Shown: in pieces, positions 5,716 to 13,049 of the stretch
Position numbering within the stretch: the first letter of the stretch is position 1
Layout: every line of letters begins with the position of its first letter
Assembly (NCBI GenBank): GCA_041642035.1
Contig: JBEPXC010000097.1
Location: 1-13,049, forward strand
Length of the DNA stretch: 13,049 bases
Origin: SKVR01 sp041642035
GTDB taxonomy: Bacteria; Bacteroidota; Bacteroidia; Bacteroidales; UBA7960
Direction: 5' to 3'
Notes under the pieces: model-generated
Database searches by the model: none
Told to the model about the DNA's origin: nothing
What the model saw: the letters and a program-made list of their open reading frames with translations, nothing else
Program-made: the position numbers and the translations under genes

Positions 5716-8700
5716 ATGAAAAGACCTTTCTTGTATTTATTATTTCTGATCACAGGAATATTAAGTACCTCGCTTCTTTCCGCGCAAACGCTGGAGGGAG
5801 TGGTAACCGACCGGATTACCGGTGAAACACTCCCCGGCGCCAACATCGTGGTGGAGGGCACAACACAGGGTGCTGTAACGGGAATGGACGGACGTTACAG
5901 GCTCCCCCTTAGCCCCGGCACCTATGTTATTACAGTAAGCTATGTGGGCTATTTAACCGAGAACATCAATGTTACCTTAGCGCAGGATGAAACCCTTGAA
6001 CGCAATGTTCAGCTCGATCCTGATATCGCTACTTTTGAAGAATTTGTAGTGGTAGGATATGGTACCCAAAAGAAAAAGGTTGTAACAGGAGCTATTTCCA
6101 GCGTAGATGCTGAAGAAATAGCGGCTGTACCTGTATTGAGGGTTGAGCAGGCCCTACAAGGTCGCACTGCCGGTGTTCAGGTAACCAATCTCTCTGGTCA
6201 ACCAGGTGAGGCTCCTACCGTACGCATAAGGGGTGCAGGTACTACGGGTAATGCTGCACCCTTGTACATTGTTGATGGTATGCCTGTTGGTGGAATCGAT
6301 TATCTTAATCCCGGCGATATTGAGTCGGTCGATGTTCTTAAGGATGCTGCTTCAGCCGCTATTTATGGAGCAAGGGCTGCCAACGGGGTGGTTCTTATTA
6401 CCACCAAAACCGGAGCGGTTGGCAAAATGAACATCACCTATTCAACCTATCGTGGTATCCAGAATGTGTCAAAAACCATTGATATGCTCGATGCCGATCA
6501 GTATCGTATGCTGATGAATGAAGGCGCCAGCAATGCAGGCTTATCCGAACCCTTCGATCTAAGTGAAATTGCACCACACAATACCAACTGGCAGGATGAA
6601 CTCTTCGAAACCAATGCACCAATCTTTAACCATGAAATTGGCGTATCCGGCGGAACAGATGTATCTACCTATGCATCTTCGCTGGCTTACTTCTCTCAGC
6701 AGGGTATTATAGGGGGTGATAAATCTCAATTCGACAGGATTACCGCCCGTCTCAATTCCCGCCATCAGGTAACAGACTTTATTTCCTTTGGCAACAACCT
6801 ATCTTATTCTCATATTGAAAGCAGGGGCATTGCCAGTAATTCTTCTTTTAATGGTGCTTACAGCAGTGCCTTAAACATTGATCCTCTTACCCCTCTCTAT
6901 GAAGAGGATGAAAATGTTCTCAATCAACCTCCTTTTTCTACCGAACCTGTGCTAAGAGATGATGAAGGTCGCTATTATGGTATCTCTAATTATGTGGGTG
7001 CTGAAATAGTCAACCCTCTTGCTCTGATGGAAATTCAAACCGGTCAAACCCGTGTTGATAAGGTGGTGGGAAATGTATTTGGTGAACTCGAACCTATCCT
7101 TGGACTTAAATTTAATACCAGCCTTGGCATTGATTTAGCCTATGTGATGGGCGATAGCTACCGTCCTCTGTTTTTCCTTAACGATGCGCAGCTCAATACC
7201 GAAAAAACATCTGTTTCCAAGAATATCGACAGATATTTTACCTGGCAATGGGAAAACACCCTTTCTTATAACCGGTTAATTAATGATCATAACTTCACCC
7301 TTTTACTGGGTACAACCGCCCGCAAAGAAAATTTTGAAAATCTTTCAGGCTTTAATGCCATGGTAAATATTGACGATCCTGACCATGTGTATCTTGATAT
7401 GGCAACGGATACAGTATGGACTGCCGGTGGGGGTGCATATCATTCTTCTTTGTTATCAGGCTTTGGTAGGATACAGTATGACTATAAAAGTAAATATGCT
7501 TTCAATGCCACCATCAGGCGGGACGGATCATCAAGATTTGGTGAAAACAAACGATTTGGTACTTTCCCCTCTGTAGGTGTTTCCTGGGTTGTTAGTGATG
7601 AAGATTTTATGCCTGACTTAGGATATATTGATATTGTTAAGTTTAGAGCATCATGGGGTGTTAACGGTAACCAGGAAATCGGACTTTATCAATTTATCTC
7701 AACCATCGATAAATCCAGAGGATATATTTTTGGTGGTGGTCGTGCTTTTGGAGCTTCTCCCTCCTTTATTGAAAATGCCGATATCCATTGGGAAGAATCA
7801 GAACAAATTGACATAGCCCTTGACTTTGGAGCCTTTGATAACAGATTGGTGGGTACTGTTGATTATTATATTAAAACCACCACAGGTTTATTGGAACGTA
7901 TCCCTATCCCTGCACACGTAGGAAATCAACCTCCTGTTGCCAATGTGGGTAGCGTAGAAAACCGGGGCGTTGAAATGTCTTTAGACTGGCGTCACATTGT
8001 CGGAGACCTTAATTACTCTTTGGGAGTAAATGCAGCGTATAATAAAAATACCATGGTTAAAATTGGTAATGAAGAAGGTGTCTTACCCGGCGCCAGCTGG
8101 GCCGTTGCCGGTATGGTAACCCGTACCGAGGTGGGTCTGCCTATAGCCTATTTTTACGGGTACGAAACCGATGGAATCTTTCAAAACAATGCCGAAGTAT
8201 TTCAGCATATCGGGCGAACCGGAAATGTGCTTCAACCCAATGCTAAACCCGGTGATGTTCGTTTTGTAGATGTAAACGAAGATGGTAAAATCTCTCCCGA
8301 CGATCGTACCATGATCGGTAAAGCTACTCCCGACTGGACACTGGGGATGAATGCTTCGGTTGATTATAAGATGTTTGACTTTAGCTTTCTGCTTACCGGA
8401 TCTGTTGGCAACGATATTTTTAACGGGATGCAAAGACGCGATCTGCGATACACCAACCGCACCACTGCTGCCCTTGACCGCTGGACCGGAGAGGGTACCT
8501 CAACAACGACACCCCGTTATACATGGGTAGATGCAAACAACAACGAGCGTGTTTCGGATTTGTATATTGAGGATGGTTCATACCTCAGGCTGAAAAACAT
8601 TCAGCTGGGATTTACCATACCAAGGAGTGTGCTGAACAGAATCAAAGCTGATAGCTGGCGTATTTATATCTCTGCCGAAAACCTCTTTACCCTTACCAAC

Positions 8701-8814
8701 TACTCTGGTGCTGATCCTGAAATCGGTGCCCTGAGTTCTTTCGACATCGGTATTGACCGCGGTATTTATCCTCAGGCCAGAACTTTCCGCCTTGGAACCA
8801 CTGTTTCCTTCTAA
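5716..8814 (+). CDS. susC-like: SusC-like TonB-dependent outer-membrane oligosaccharide transporter
   Basis: 1032 residues from the ATG at 5716. The frame can be extended to a TTG at 5689, but only the ATG gives a normal signal peptide (MKRPFLYLLFL, cleavage near LLSA-Q24). Residues about 26-105 form a carboxypeptidase-regulatory-like domain, typical of SusC proteins. A TonB-box-like FVVVGYGTQKK (110-120) and a plug domain (about 120-235) follow. The plug has the SusC hallmark DVLKDAASAAIYGARAANG starting at residue 206. The rest is the 22-strand barrel region, ending in the aromatic C-terminus TTVSF used for barrel assembly. The length is usual for the family. It forms the channel below the SusD lid and imports oligosaccharides with TonB-ExbBD energy. 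susD follows after only 18 bases. No frameshift or missing segment is seen. The transported sugar, probably beta-1,3-gluco-oligosaccharides, is inferred from the neighbouring GH16. Confidence 0.96.
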   Translation: MKRPFLYLLFLITGILSTSLLSAQTLEGVVTDRITGETLPGANIVVEGTTQGAVTGMDGRYRLPLSPGTYVITVSYVGYLTENINVTLAQDETLERNVQLDPDIATFEEFVVVGYGTQKKKVVTGAISSVDAEEIAAVPVLRVEQALQGRTAGVQVTNLSGQPGEAPTVRIRGAGTTGNAAPLYIVDGMPVGGIDYLNPGDIESVDVLKDAASAAIYGARAANGVVLITTKTGAVGKMNITYSTYRGIQNVSKTIDMLDADQYRMLMNEGASNAGLSEPFDLSEIAPHNTNWQDELFETNAPIFNHEIGVSGGTDVSTYASSLAYFSQQGIIGGDKSQFDRITARLNSRHQVTDFISFGNNLSYSHIESRGIASNSSFNGAYSSALNIDPLTPLYEEDENVLNQPPFSTEPVLRDDEGRYYGISNYVGAEIVNPLALMEIQTGQTRVDKVVGNVFGELEPILGLKFNTSLGIDLAYVMGDSYRPLFFLNDAQLNTEKTSVSKNIDRYFTWQWENTLSYNRLINDHNFTLLLGTTARKENFENLSGFNAMVNIDDPDHVYLDMATDTVWTAGGGAYHSSLLSGFGRIQYDYKSKYAFNATIRRDGSSRFGENKRFGTFPSVGVSWVVSDEDFMPDLGYIDIVKFRASWGVNGNQEIGLYQFISTIDKSRGYIFGGGRAFGASPSFIENADIHWEESEQIDIALDFGAFDNRLVGTVDYYIKTTTGLLERIPIPAHVGNQPPVANVGSVENRGVEMSLDWRHIVGDLNYSLGVNAAYNKNTMVKIGNEEGVLPGASWAVAGMVTRTEVGLPIAYFYGYETDGIFQNNAEVFQHIGRTGNVLQPNAKPGDVRFVDVNEDGKISPDDRTMIGKATPDWTLGMNASVDYKMFDFSFLLTGSVGNDIFNGMQRRDLRYTNRTTAALDRWTGEGTSTTTPRYTWVDANNNERVSDLYIEDGSYLRLKNIQLGFTIPRSVLNRIKADSWRIYISAENLFTLTNYSGADPEIGALSSFDIGIDRGIYPQARTFRLGTTVSF

Positions 8815-8832
8815 TTTTAAAGAACGATAACT

Positions 8833-10389
8833 ATGAAAAAAATAATTCTATATCCCGCTAAAGCATTGCTCTTTTTGCTGTTGTTTACAGCCTGCAATGA
8901 GGATTTTTTAGATCTCAAACCACTCGATGAGGAAGTTTCCTCTAATTTTTACAGCACCCAGGAACAAGGTTATCAAGCCCTGGTTGCGGTTTACGATGTA
9001 TTAACCTATCAATCCACCACAACTGCTGGTTGGGCTCCTTTTGTTACCGTGTCCGATGTTTTATCCGATGATGCATTCGCCGGTGGATCAGATGCAAATG
9101 ATGGATTCGAGTGGAATCAACTCAATACCCATAACATCCCAACAACCAATACCACTTCGCATTCGGTATGGATTAAAAATTACATCGGTATATACAGGGC
9201 GAATTTGTTTCTTGAGGTTATTGATGGTATAGAAGCATCCGATGAGTTTAAGAACAGAACTACTGCCGAAGCAAAATTCCTGAGAGCCTATTTCTATTTA
9301 GAGCAGGTTCGGTTTTTTGAGAATATCCCTTTGTTGACAGAAACCATTAAAGGTCCCTCCGAGTATATTCAGCCTCAGGCTGATCCGGCAGAAGTTTATA
9401 ATCAGATAGCACTAGATCTTGTTGAAGCCATCGGAGACCTTCCTGAAAGTGTACCAGCAGATGAGGCGGGTAGAGTTACCAAATGGGCTGCCCAGGCTTT
9501 GTTGGCCAGAACATACCTGTTTTACAATGGTGTGTATGGTGGTAATCTGACCGCAGGTTCTGTTACTGTTGATAAAGCTTATGTTTTGCAACAACTCGAA
9601 GATCTCATTGCCAACAGCGGCCACGATCTTTTTGATGATTATTCCCTAAACTTTAAGCTAGCCGGTGAATTTGGTGTGGAATCCGTATTTGAAATCTCCC
9701 ACGGTGACACCCCTCCATGGTGGGATTGGAACTATGAACAGGGAGGTAATGGAAACCTTGCTGCACAAATGCAGGGTCCAAGGGTTGCCGGTTCCGGCAA
9801 ATGGGACAGAGGCTGGAGTTATGGTACGGTTAACCATAAATTAGCACTCGACCTGCAGGATGATCCTCGATTCGAATATACCATCCTTACTGAGGGTGAA
9901 ATTGATGGTACCCTCACCAAAGGATATCAGCACACAGGCTATTTTTCTAAAAAATACTCTTCCGATGCCGAGCACTGGGGCTCCGGCGGACAGTTTGAAC
10001 TCAATCGTACGGCCAATTACCGGGTAATCCGCTTTTCTGATGTATTGCTCATGGCTGCCGAACTCGACAGCCCCAATAAACAAGATTATCTTGACCGCGT
10101 GCGAGATAGAGTGGATTTGCCCAGTGTACCTGCCACACTTGATAATATCTTTGAAGAAAGACGCCTTGAGCTTTCCTTAGAAGGTATACGTTATTTCGAT
10201 CTTTTAAGACAAGGTATGGCTGTGGCCACTCAGGAGCTTACCAATACAGGCATTAGAGGGCCAAACTATGAAGGCGACCAACAAATTTTTGATGTAACCT
10301 TCAATCCGGCAACACGTGGATTTCTGCCTATACCTCAAACCGAAATGGATCTTTCGGCAGGAGCCTTTGTACAAAATGATGGTTATTAA
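8833..10389 (+). CDS. susD-like: SusD/RagB-like surface glycan-binding lipoprotein
   Basis: 518 residues. The signal peptide ends in lipobox FTAC with Cys21, followed by NEDFLDLKP, the usual N-terminus of mature SusD proteins. The helical TPR-type segment AEAKFLRAYFYLEQVRFF starts near residue 145. The C-terminal SusD signature is clear: EERRLELSLEGIRYFDLLRQG (441-461) and the closing PIPQTEMDL...VQNDGY, ending at Tyr518. It binds glycan at the cell surface and acts as the lid of the SusC channel. The Trp-rich stretch near residues 295-330 (PPWWDWNYEQGG and GSGKWDRGWSYG) may contribute to ligand stacking, which is inference. It is 18 bases downstream of susC, so the two are almost certainly co-transcribed. 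The length is normal and no defect is visible. Confidence 0.96.
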   Translation: MKKIILYPAKALLFLLLFTACNEDFLDLKPLDEEVSSNFYSTQEQGYQALVAVYDVLTYQSTTTAGWAPFVTVSDVLSDDAFAGGSDANDGFEWNQLNTHNIPTTNTTSHSVWIKNYIGIYRANLFLEVIDGIEASDEFKNRTTAEAKFLRAYFYLEQVRFFENIPLLTETIKGPSEYIQPQADPAEVYNQIALDLVEAIGDLPESVPADEAGRVTKWAAQALLARTYLFYNGVYGGNLTAGSVTVDKAYVLQQLEDLIANSGHDLFDDYSLNFKLAGEFGVESVFEISHGDTPPWWDWNYEQGGNGNLAAQMQGPRVAGSGKWDRGWSYGTVNHKLALDLQDDPRFEYTILTEGEIDGTLTKGYQHTGYFSKKYSSDAEHWGSGGQFELNRTANYRVIRFSDVLLMAAELDSPNKQDYLDRVRDRVDLPSVPATLDNIFEERRLELSLEGIRYFDLLRQGMAVATQELTNTGIRGPNYEGDQQIFDVTFNPATRGFLPIPQTEMDLSAGAFVQNDGY

Positions 10390-10409
10390 TTTATAAAAGT
10401 TATTTGAAT

Positions 10410-10417
10410 TACATTTG
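10410..10417 (+). promoter_or_regulatory. Perfect TAnnTTTG -7 element (TACATTTG) upstream of the MFS gene
   Basis: TACATTTG fully matches the Bacteroidota -7 consensus. It lies 21 bases after the susD stop and 107 bases before the MFS start. The predicted transcription start (about 10422-10425) coincides with the 5' end of the strong hairpin at 10425. No TTG lies at the expected -33 distance, so it may be an activator-dependent or chance match. Its last G begins a 12-bp palindrome, GATCTATAGATC (10417-10428). Confidence 0.35.
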
Positions 10418-10424
10418 ATCTATA

Positions 10425-10466
10425 GATCTCATCAGCAGAGGGTTGTAAAACCCTCTGCCTGAGATC
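10425..10466 (+). terminator. Long stem-loop between susD and MFS genes (terminator-like or 5'-leader hairpin)
   Basis: GCAGAGGGTT (10435-10444) pairs perfectly with AACCCTCTGC (10449-10458) around a GTAA loop. An outer stem, GATCTCA (10425-10431) with TGAGATC (10460-10466), adds 7 bp across a small internal loop, for 17 bp in all. No T-run follows, so a standard intrinsic terminator is doubtful. It may protect the susCD mRNA 3' end, or be the 5' leader of a transcript from the promoter candidate at 10410. The palindrome at 10417-10428 overlaps its left arm and could form a competing fold. Confidence 0.65.
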
Positions 10467-10524
10467 GGCTTGCAATCAATAGATATATCACACCCTTACA
10501 TAACAACATAAACCCTCAACCAAC

Positions 10525-12090
10525 ATGACCAAAAAAACGTACACCATTTTTATTTCACTCATTGTTGCCCTGGGCGGCTTTCTACTGGGTTTTGACAGTG
10601 CAGTGATTTCGGGAGCAACACCTTTTTATCGGGAAACTTTCGGACTCAATTCCGGCTCTATGCTCATTGGTTTTTCCGTCAGCTCGCTCATATTAGGTGC
10701 CATACTGGGTAATATTATGGCCGGTAAACTGGCAGACCGTTTTGGACGTAGAAAAATACTTATGTTCACGGCACTTTTGTTCACCATCAGTGCTGTTTTT
10801 ACTGCTTTTTCTTTTGACATAATAAGTTTTTTAATTGCTCGTGTAATTGGTGGCATTGGTGTTGGTATGGCAATTTTGGTGGCCCCGATGTATATTGCAG
10901 AAATAGCACCCAGGAAGTTGAGAGGTACGTTGGTTACTTTTAACCAACTTAATATTGTATTGGGTATTTCTATTGCCTATTTTTCAAATTATTACTTCCA
11001 GCAAACTATTGCTGATTTTGATCTCAAGTGGCGTGTAATGCTTGGTATAGAAGCTGTACCTGCTATTTTGTATCTGGCATTATTGTTTTTTGTTCCCCGT
11101 AGCCCCAGGTGGTTGATGCAAAAAGCACGTCCCGATGAGGCAAAAGAGGTCTTGATAAAAATTCATGGGGTAGAGAGAGCCATGATCGAATTCGCTGAAA
11201 TCGATCACAGCCTTAAAGAAGAAAAACACAAGGACAAAGCCCGGTTTTCTGATGTTTTCTCCAAACGGATGAAAACAGTATTGATCATTGGTTTTGGTAT
11301 CGCTTTCTTTCAGCAAATCACTGGCATCAATGCTATTTTCTATTATGCTCCCATGATTTTTGAAATGGCTGGTGGCGGCAAAGATGCTGCTTTTATGCAA
11401 GCTGCCATTTTGGGGGTAACCAATGTTGTCATGACCATTGTGGCTATGTTTCTTATCGATAGCCTGGGTCGTAAACCGCTGCTTTATATCGGTACAACGG
11501 GTATTTTTATTTCGTTGGCTATCGTAGGGTTATCGTTTTATAACGCCAAATATACCATCGACGAAAAAACTATGATTACCCTTATGGTAGAGGTTGATCA
11601 AATGCAAACCAGCCCGGCTCATCTGGAAAACATTCAGAATCTTTCCGACTTAAATGGGCAGGCCTTCAACAATGAGGTGGAATTCTTTAGCCTGGTGAAA
11701 CAAAAAGTTGGGCAAGACACCTACAACAGTTTTAAAGAGATTATTTTAAAGCATTCCATCAGCATCAATTCGATTTGGATTTTGATTGGATTACTCATGT
11801 TTGTGGCTTCATTTGCCATTTCCATGGGTCCTGTTATGTGGACGCTCCTTTCGGAGATTTTCCCCAATAAGCTTCGTGGACTGGCTATATCCATTATGGG
11901 TTTCTGGAACTCCATTGTGAGTTTTTCGGTAGCAACGGTCTTTCCGGCACAATTGGAATATCTTGGCAGCAGCAATACGTATCTCATATACTCCTTTTTT
12001 GGTTTACTCTCACTAATATTCGTATGGCGCTTTGTACCCGAAACCAAAGGGAAATCTCTGGAAGAACTTGAATCTAAACTTATAAAATAG
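10525..12090 (+). CDS. MFS sugar porter (inner-membrane monosaccharide transporter, XylE/GLUT-like)
   Basis: 521 residues with about 12 predicted transmembrane helices. Sugar-porter family motifs are all present: GGFLLGFDSAVISG near the N-terminus, GKLADRFGRRK (67-77), PRSPRWL (191-197), QQITGINAIFYYAP (from 263), DSLGRK (from 312) and PETKGKSLEELE (from 505). The conserved QQ and N in helix 7 bind sugar in XylE and GLUT proteins. The substrate is probably glucose or another monosaccharide released in the periplasm, carried with protons; this is inferred from family and context. Odd point: between helices 9 and 10, on the periplasmic side, lies a long polar insertion (about 344-410) with many Glu, Asn and Gln residues. 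It follows susD by 135 bases containing a strong hairpin, and ends 7 bases before the next gene. Confidence 0.93.
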   Translation: MTKKTYTIFISLIVALGGFLLGFDSAVISGATPFYRETFGLNSGSMLIGFSVSSLILGAILGNIMAGKLADRFGRRKILMFTALLFTISAVFTAFSFDIISFLIARVIGGIGVGMAILVAPMYIAEIAPRKLRGTLVTFNQLNIVLGISIAYFSNYYFQQTIADFDLKWRVMLGIEAVPAILYLALLFFVPRSPRWLMQKARPDEAKEVLIKIHGVERAMIEFAEIDHSLKEEKHKDKARFSDVFSKRMKTVLIIGFGIAFFQQITGINAIFYYAPMIFEMAGGGKDAAFMQAAILGVTNVVMTIVAMFLIDSLGRKPLLYIGTTGIFISLAIVGLSFYNAKYTIDEKTMITLMVEVDQMQTSPAHLENIQNLSDLNGQAFNNEVEFFSLVKQKVGQDTYNSFKEIILKHSISINSIWILIGLLMFVASFAISMGPVMWTLLSEIFPNKLRGLAISIMGFWNSIVSFSVATVFPAQLEYLGSSNTYLIYSFFGLLSLIFVWRFVPETKGKSLEELESKLIK

Positions 12091-12097
12091 AAACAAC

Positions 12098-13049
12098 ATG
12101 AAAGCAACTAACATATTCACCATACTCTTTATGGCAATGGGAATGATGGCATGTAATTCAACAAACTCCTCATCCGATTCCGCCCCTGAGGGTCCTTCGC
12201 ATGTGGAGATGAGAAATACCGATGGTAAATACCGCCTGTATGTTAACGGAGAGGAATTTTTCGTTAAAGGTGGCGGTTGCGAATTTGGACCCTGTGATGA
12301 AATTGCCAAACACGGTGGAAATTCTTTCCGCACCTGGCGAACCGACAATGGGCAGCAAACAGCCCTCGAAGTACTCGACATGGCAAAAGAAAGCGGGTTG
12401 ATGGTGATGATGGGGCTTGATGTAGAGCGCGAACGCCATGGATTTGACTACAACGATGAGCAAGCCGTTGCTGCGCAGCTGGAACGTTTTCGCAAGGAGG
12501 TGATCGAACTAAAAGACCATCCGGCTTTGTTGGGTTGGGGCATTGGCAACGAACTTAACCTGCATTATACCAATATGAAAGTTTGGAATGCCGTTAATGA
12601 TATCGCTCGTATGATTAAAGAAGAAGATGGAAACCATGTTACCACTACAATGTTGGCAGGTATTGGGCCCAAAGAAGTACAATATATTGCAGAAAACTGC
12701 CCTGATATCGATTTTATCTCCATTCAGATGTATGGCGATATCATAAACCTGGGTCAGCGAATGAAAGATGCCGGCTTTAATGGCCCTTATCTTGTTACCG
12801 AATGGGGAGCTACCGGACACTGGGAAGTGGCACAAACCGAATGGGGTGCTCCTATTGAGCAGACTTCTACCGAAAAAGCGCAAGCCATCGAGGAACGTTA
12901 TAAAAAAGCCATACTTGCCGATGAGGATCATTGCATGGGCTCTTATGTGTTCCTTTGGGGACAAAAACAAGAACGTACTCCTTCATGGTATGGTCTGTTT
13001 ACCGAAAATGGTGAGCTTACTGAACCCATTAATGTTATGGAATACTACT
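12098..13049 (+). CDS. Lipoprotein glycoside hydrolase of clan GH-A (GH2-like TIM barrel), 3' partial
   Basis: The frame is open from the ATG at 12098 to the window end (317 full codons), so the C-terminus lies outside. The signal peptide ends with MMAC, Cys19 being the likely lipidated residue, followed by an NSTNSSSDS linker. Residues about 35-317 form a TIM barrel. It has the opening YVNGEEFFVKGGG (about 49-61), the NSFRTWR motif, GIGNELNL with N151-E152 (acid/base) and LVTEWGATG with E235 (nucleophile). The NE pair and an 83-residue spacing to the second Glu are the pattern of clan GH-A, with strands 4 and 7 carrying the catalytic residues. There is no N-terminal GH2 jelly-roll domain. 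The exact family is not clear to me: a GH2 TIM-barrel homologue, GH158-like or a new family are possible. The likely role is beta-glucan oligosaccharide cleavage or transglycosylation. It starts 7 bases after the MFS stop, so it is in the same operon. Confidence 0.85.
   Translation, partial: MKATNIFTILFMAMGMMACNSTNSSSDSAPEGPSHVEMRNTDGKYRLYVNGEEFFVKGGGCEFGPCDEIAKHGGNSFRTWRTDNGQQTALEVLDMAKESGLMVMMGLDVERERHGFDYNDEQAVAAQLERFRKEVIELKDHPALLGWGIGNELNLHYTNMKVWNAVNDIARMIKEEDGNHVTTTMLAGIGPKEVQYIAENCPDIDFISIQMYGDIINLGQRMKDAGFNGPYLVTEWGATGHWEVAQTEWGAPIEQTSTEKAQAIEERYKKAILADEDHCMGSYVFLWGQKQERTPSWYGLFTENGELTEPINVMEYY

Noticed and set aside
8083..8433. Antisense open frame of 116 codons inside susC
   Set aside because: The SusC barrel is intact and conserved through this stretch. 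The opposite frame has no domain and no promoter that I can see.
11721..12381. Two overlapping antisense open frames of 128 and 122 codons across the end of the MFS gene and the start of the hydrolase
   Set aside because: They are shadows of two well-supported genes, overlap each other and show only low-complexity composition.
12509..12970. Antisense open frame of 153 codons
   Set aside because: It lies wholly opposite the GH-A hydrolase gene, whose frame has clear catalytic motifs and a lipoprotein signal. The antisense protein has no recognisable domain.
1..13049. CRISPR arrays, insertion sequences, tRNA or rRNA genes
   Set aside because: No regularly spaced repeats, transposase-like proteins, terminal inverted repeats or structural RNA genes were seen.

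Overview
The window is a polysaccharide utilization locus (PUL) from a member of the Bacteroidota. The evidence is a SusC/SusD pair (TonB-dependent glycan transporter plus surface lipoprotein), a sensor-regulator with two-component-regulator propeller repeats and a Y_Y_Y domain, lipoprotein signals followed by acidic residues, weak Shine-Dalgarno sequences, and AT-rich intergenic DNA with TAnnTTTG-like promoter elements. The genus cannot be read from the sequence. The gene content resembles laminarin loci of marine or saline polysaccharide degraders. All genes are on the + strand.

Layout: (1) 1-2397, a membrane-spanning sensor/LuxR-type regulator, cut by the left edge, followed by a good intrinsic terminator. 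(2) 2398-2706, a regulatory intergenic region with a cluster of GATGT motifs, palindromes and a candidate promoter. (3) 2707-4317, a surface lipoprotein with two PKD domains, an unrecognised central domain and a C-terminal carbohydrate-binding-like beta-sandwich. (4) 4434-5537, a lipoprotein GH16 endo-beta-glucanase of laminarinase type. (5) 5716-8814, SusC-like. (6) 8833-10389, SusD-like. (7) 10525-12090, an MFS sugar porter. (8) 12098 to the right edge, a lipoprotein clan GH-A glycoside hydrolase, cut by the window end. Marked RNA stem-loops lie between units 3/4, 4/5 and 6/7.

Likely joint function (inference): the PKD lipoprotein captures a beta-glucan, most likely laminarin or another beta-1,3-glucan, at the cell surface. 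The GH16 enzyme cuts it into oligosaccharides, and SusD/SusC import these into the periplasm. The GH-A enzyme, and probably exo-enzymes beyond the right edge, trim them, and the MFS porter takes the released sugar across the inner membrane. The regulator probably senses an oligosaccharide in the periplasm and binds DNA directly, without a kinase step. The substrate rests mainly on the GH16 active-site type and the gene company; no substrate is proven by sequence alone.

The system type is known. The points worth a second look are the non-standard gene order, the helically phased GATGT repeats, the structured intergenic RNAs, the unrecognised domain of the PKD lipoprotein and the unassigned family of the last enzyme.
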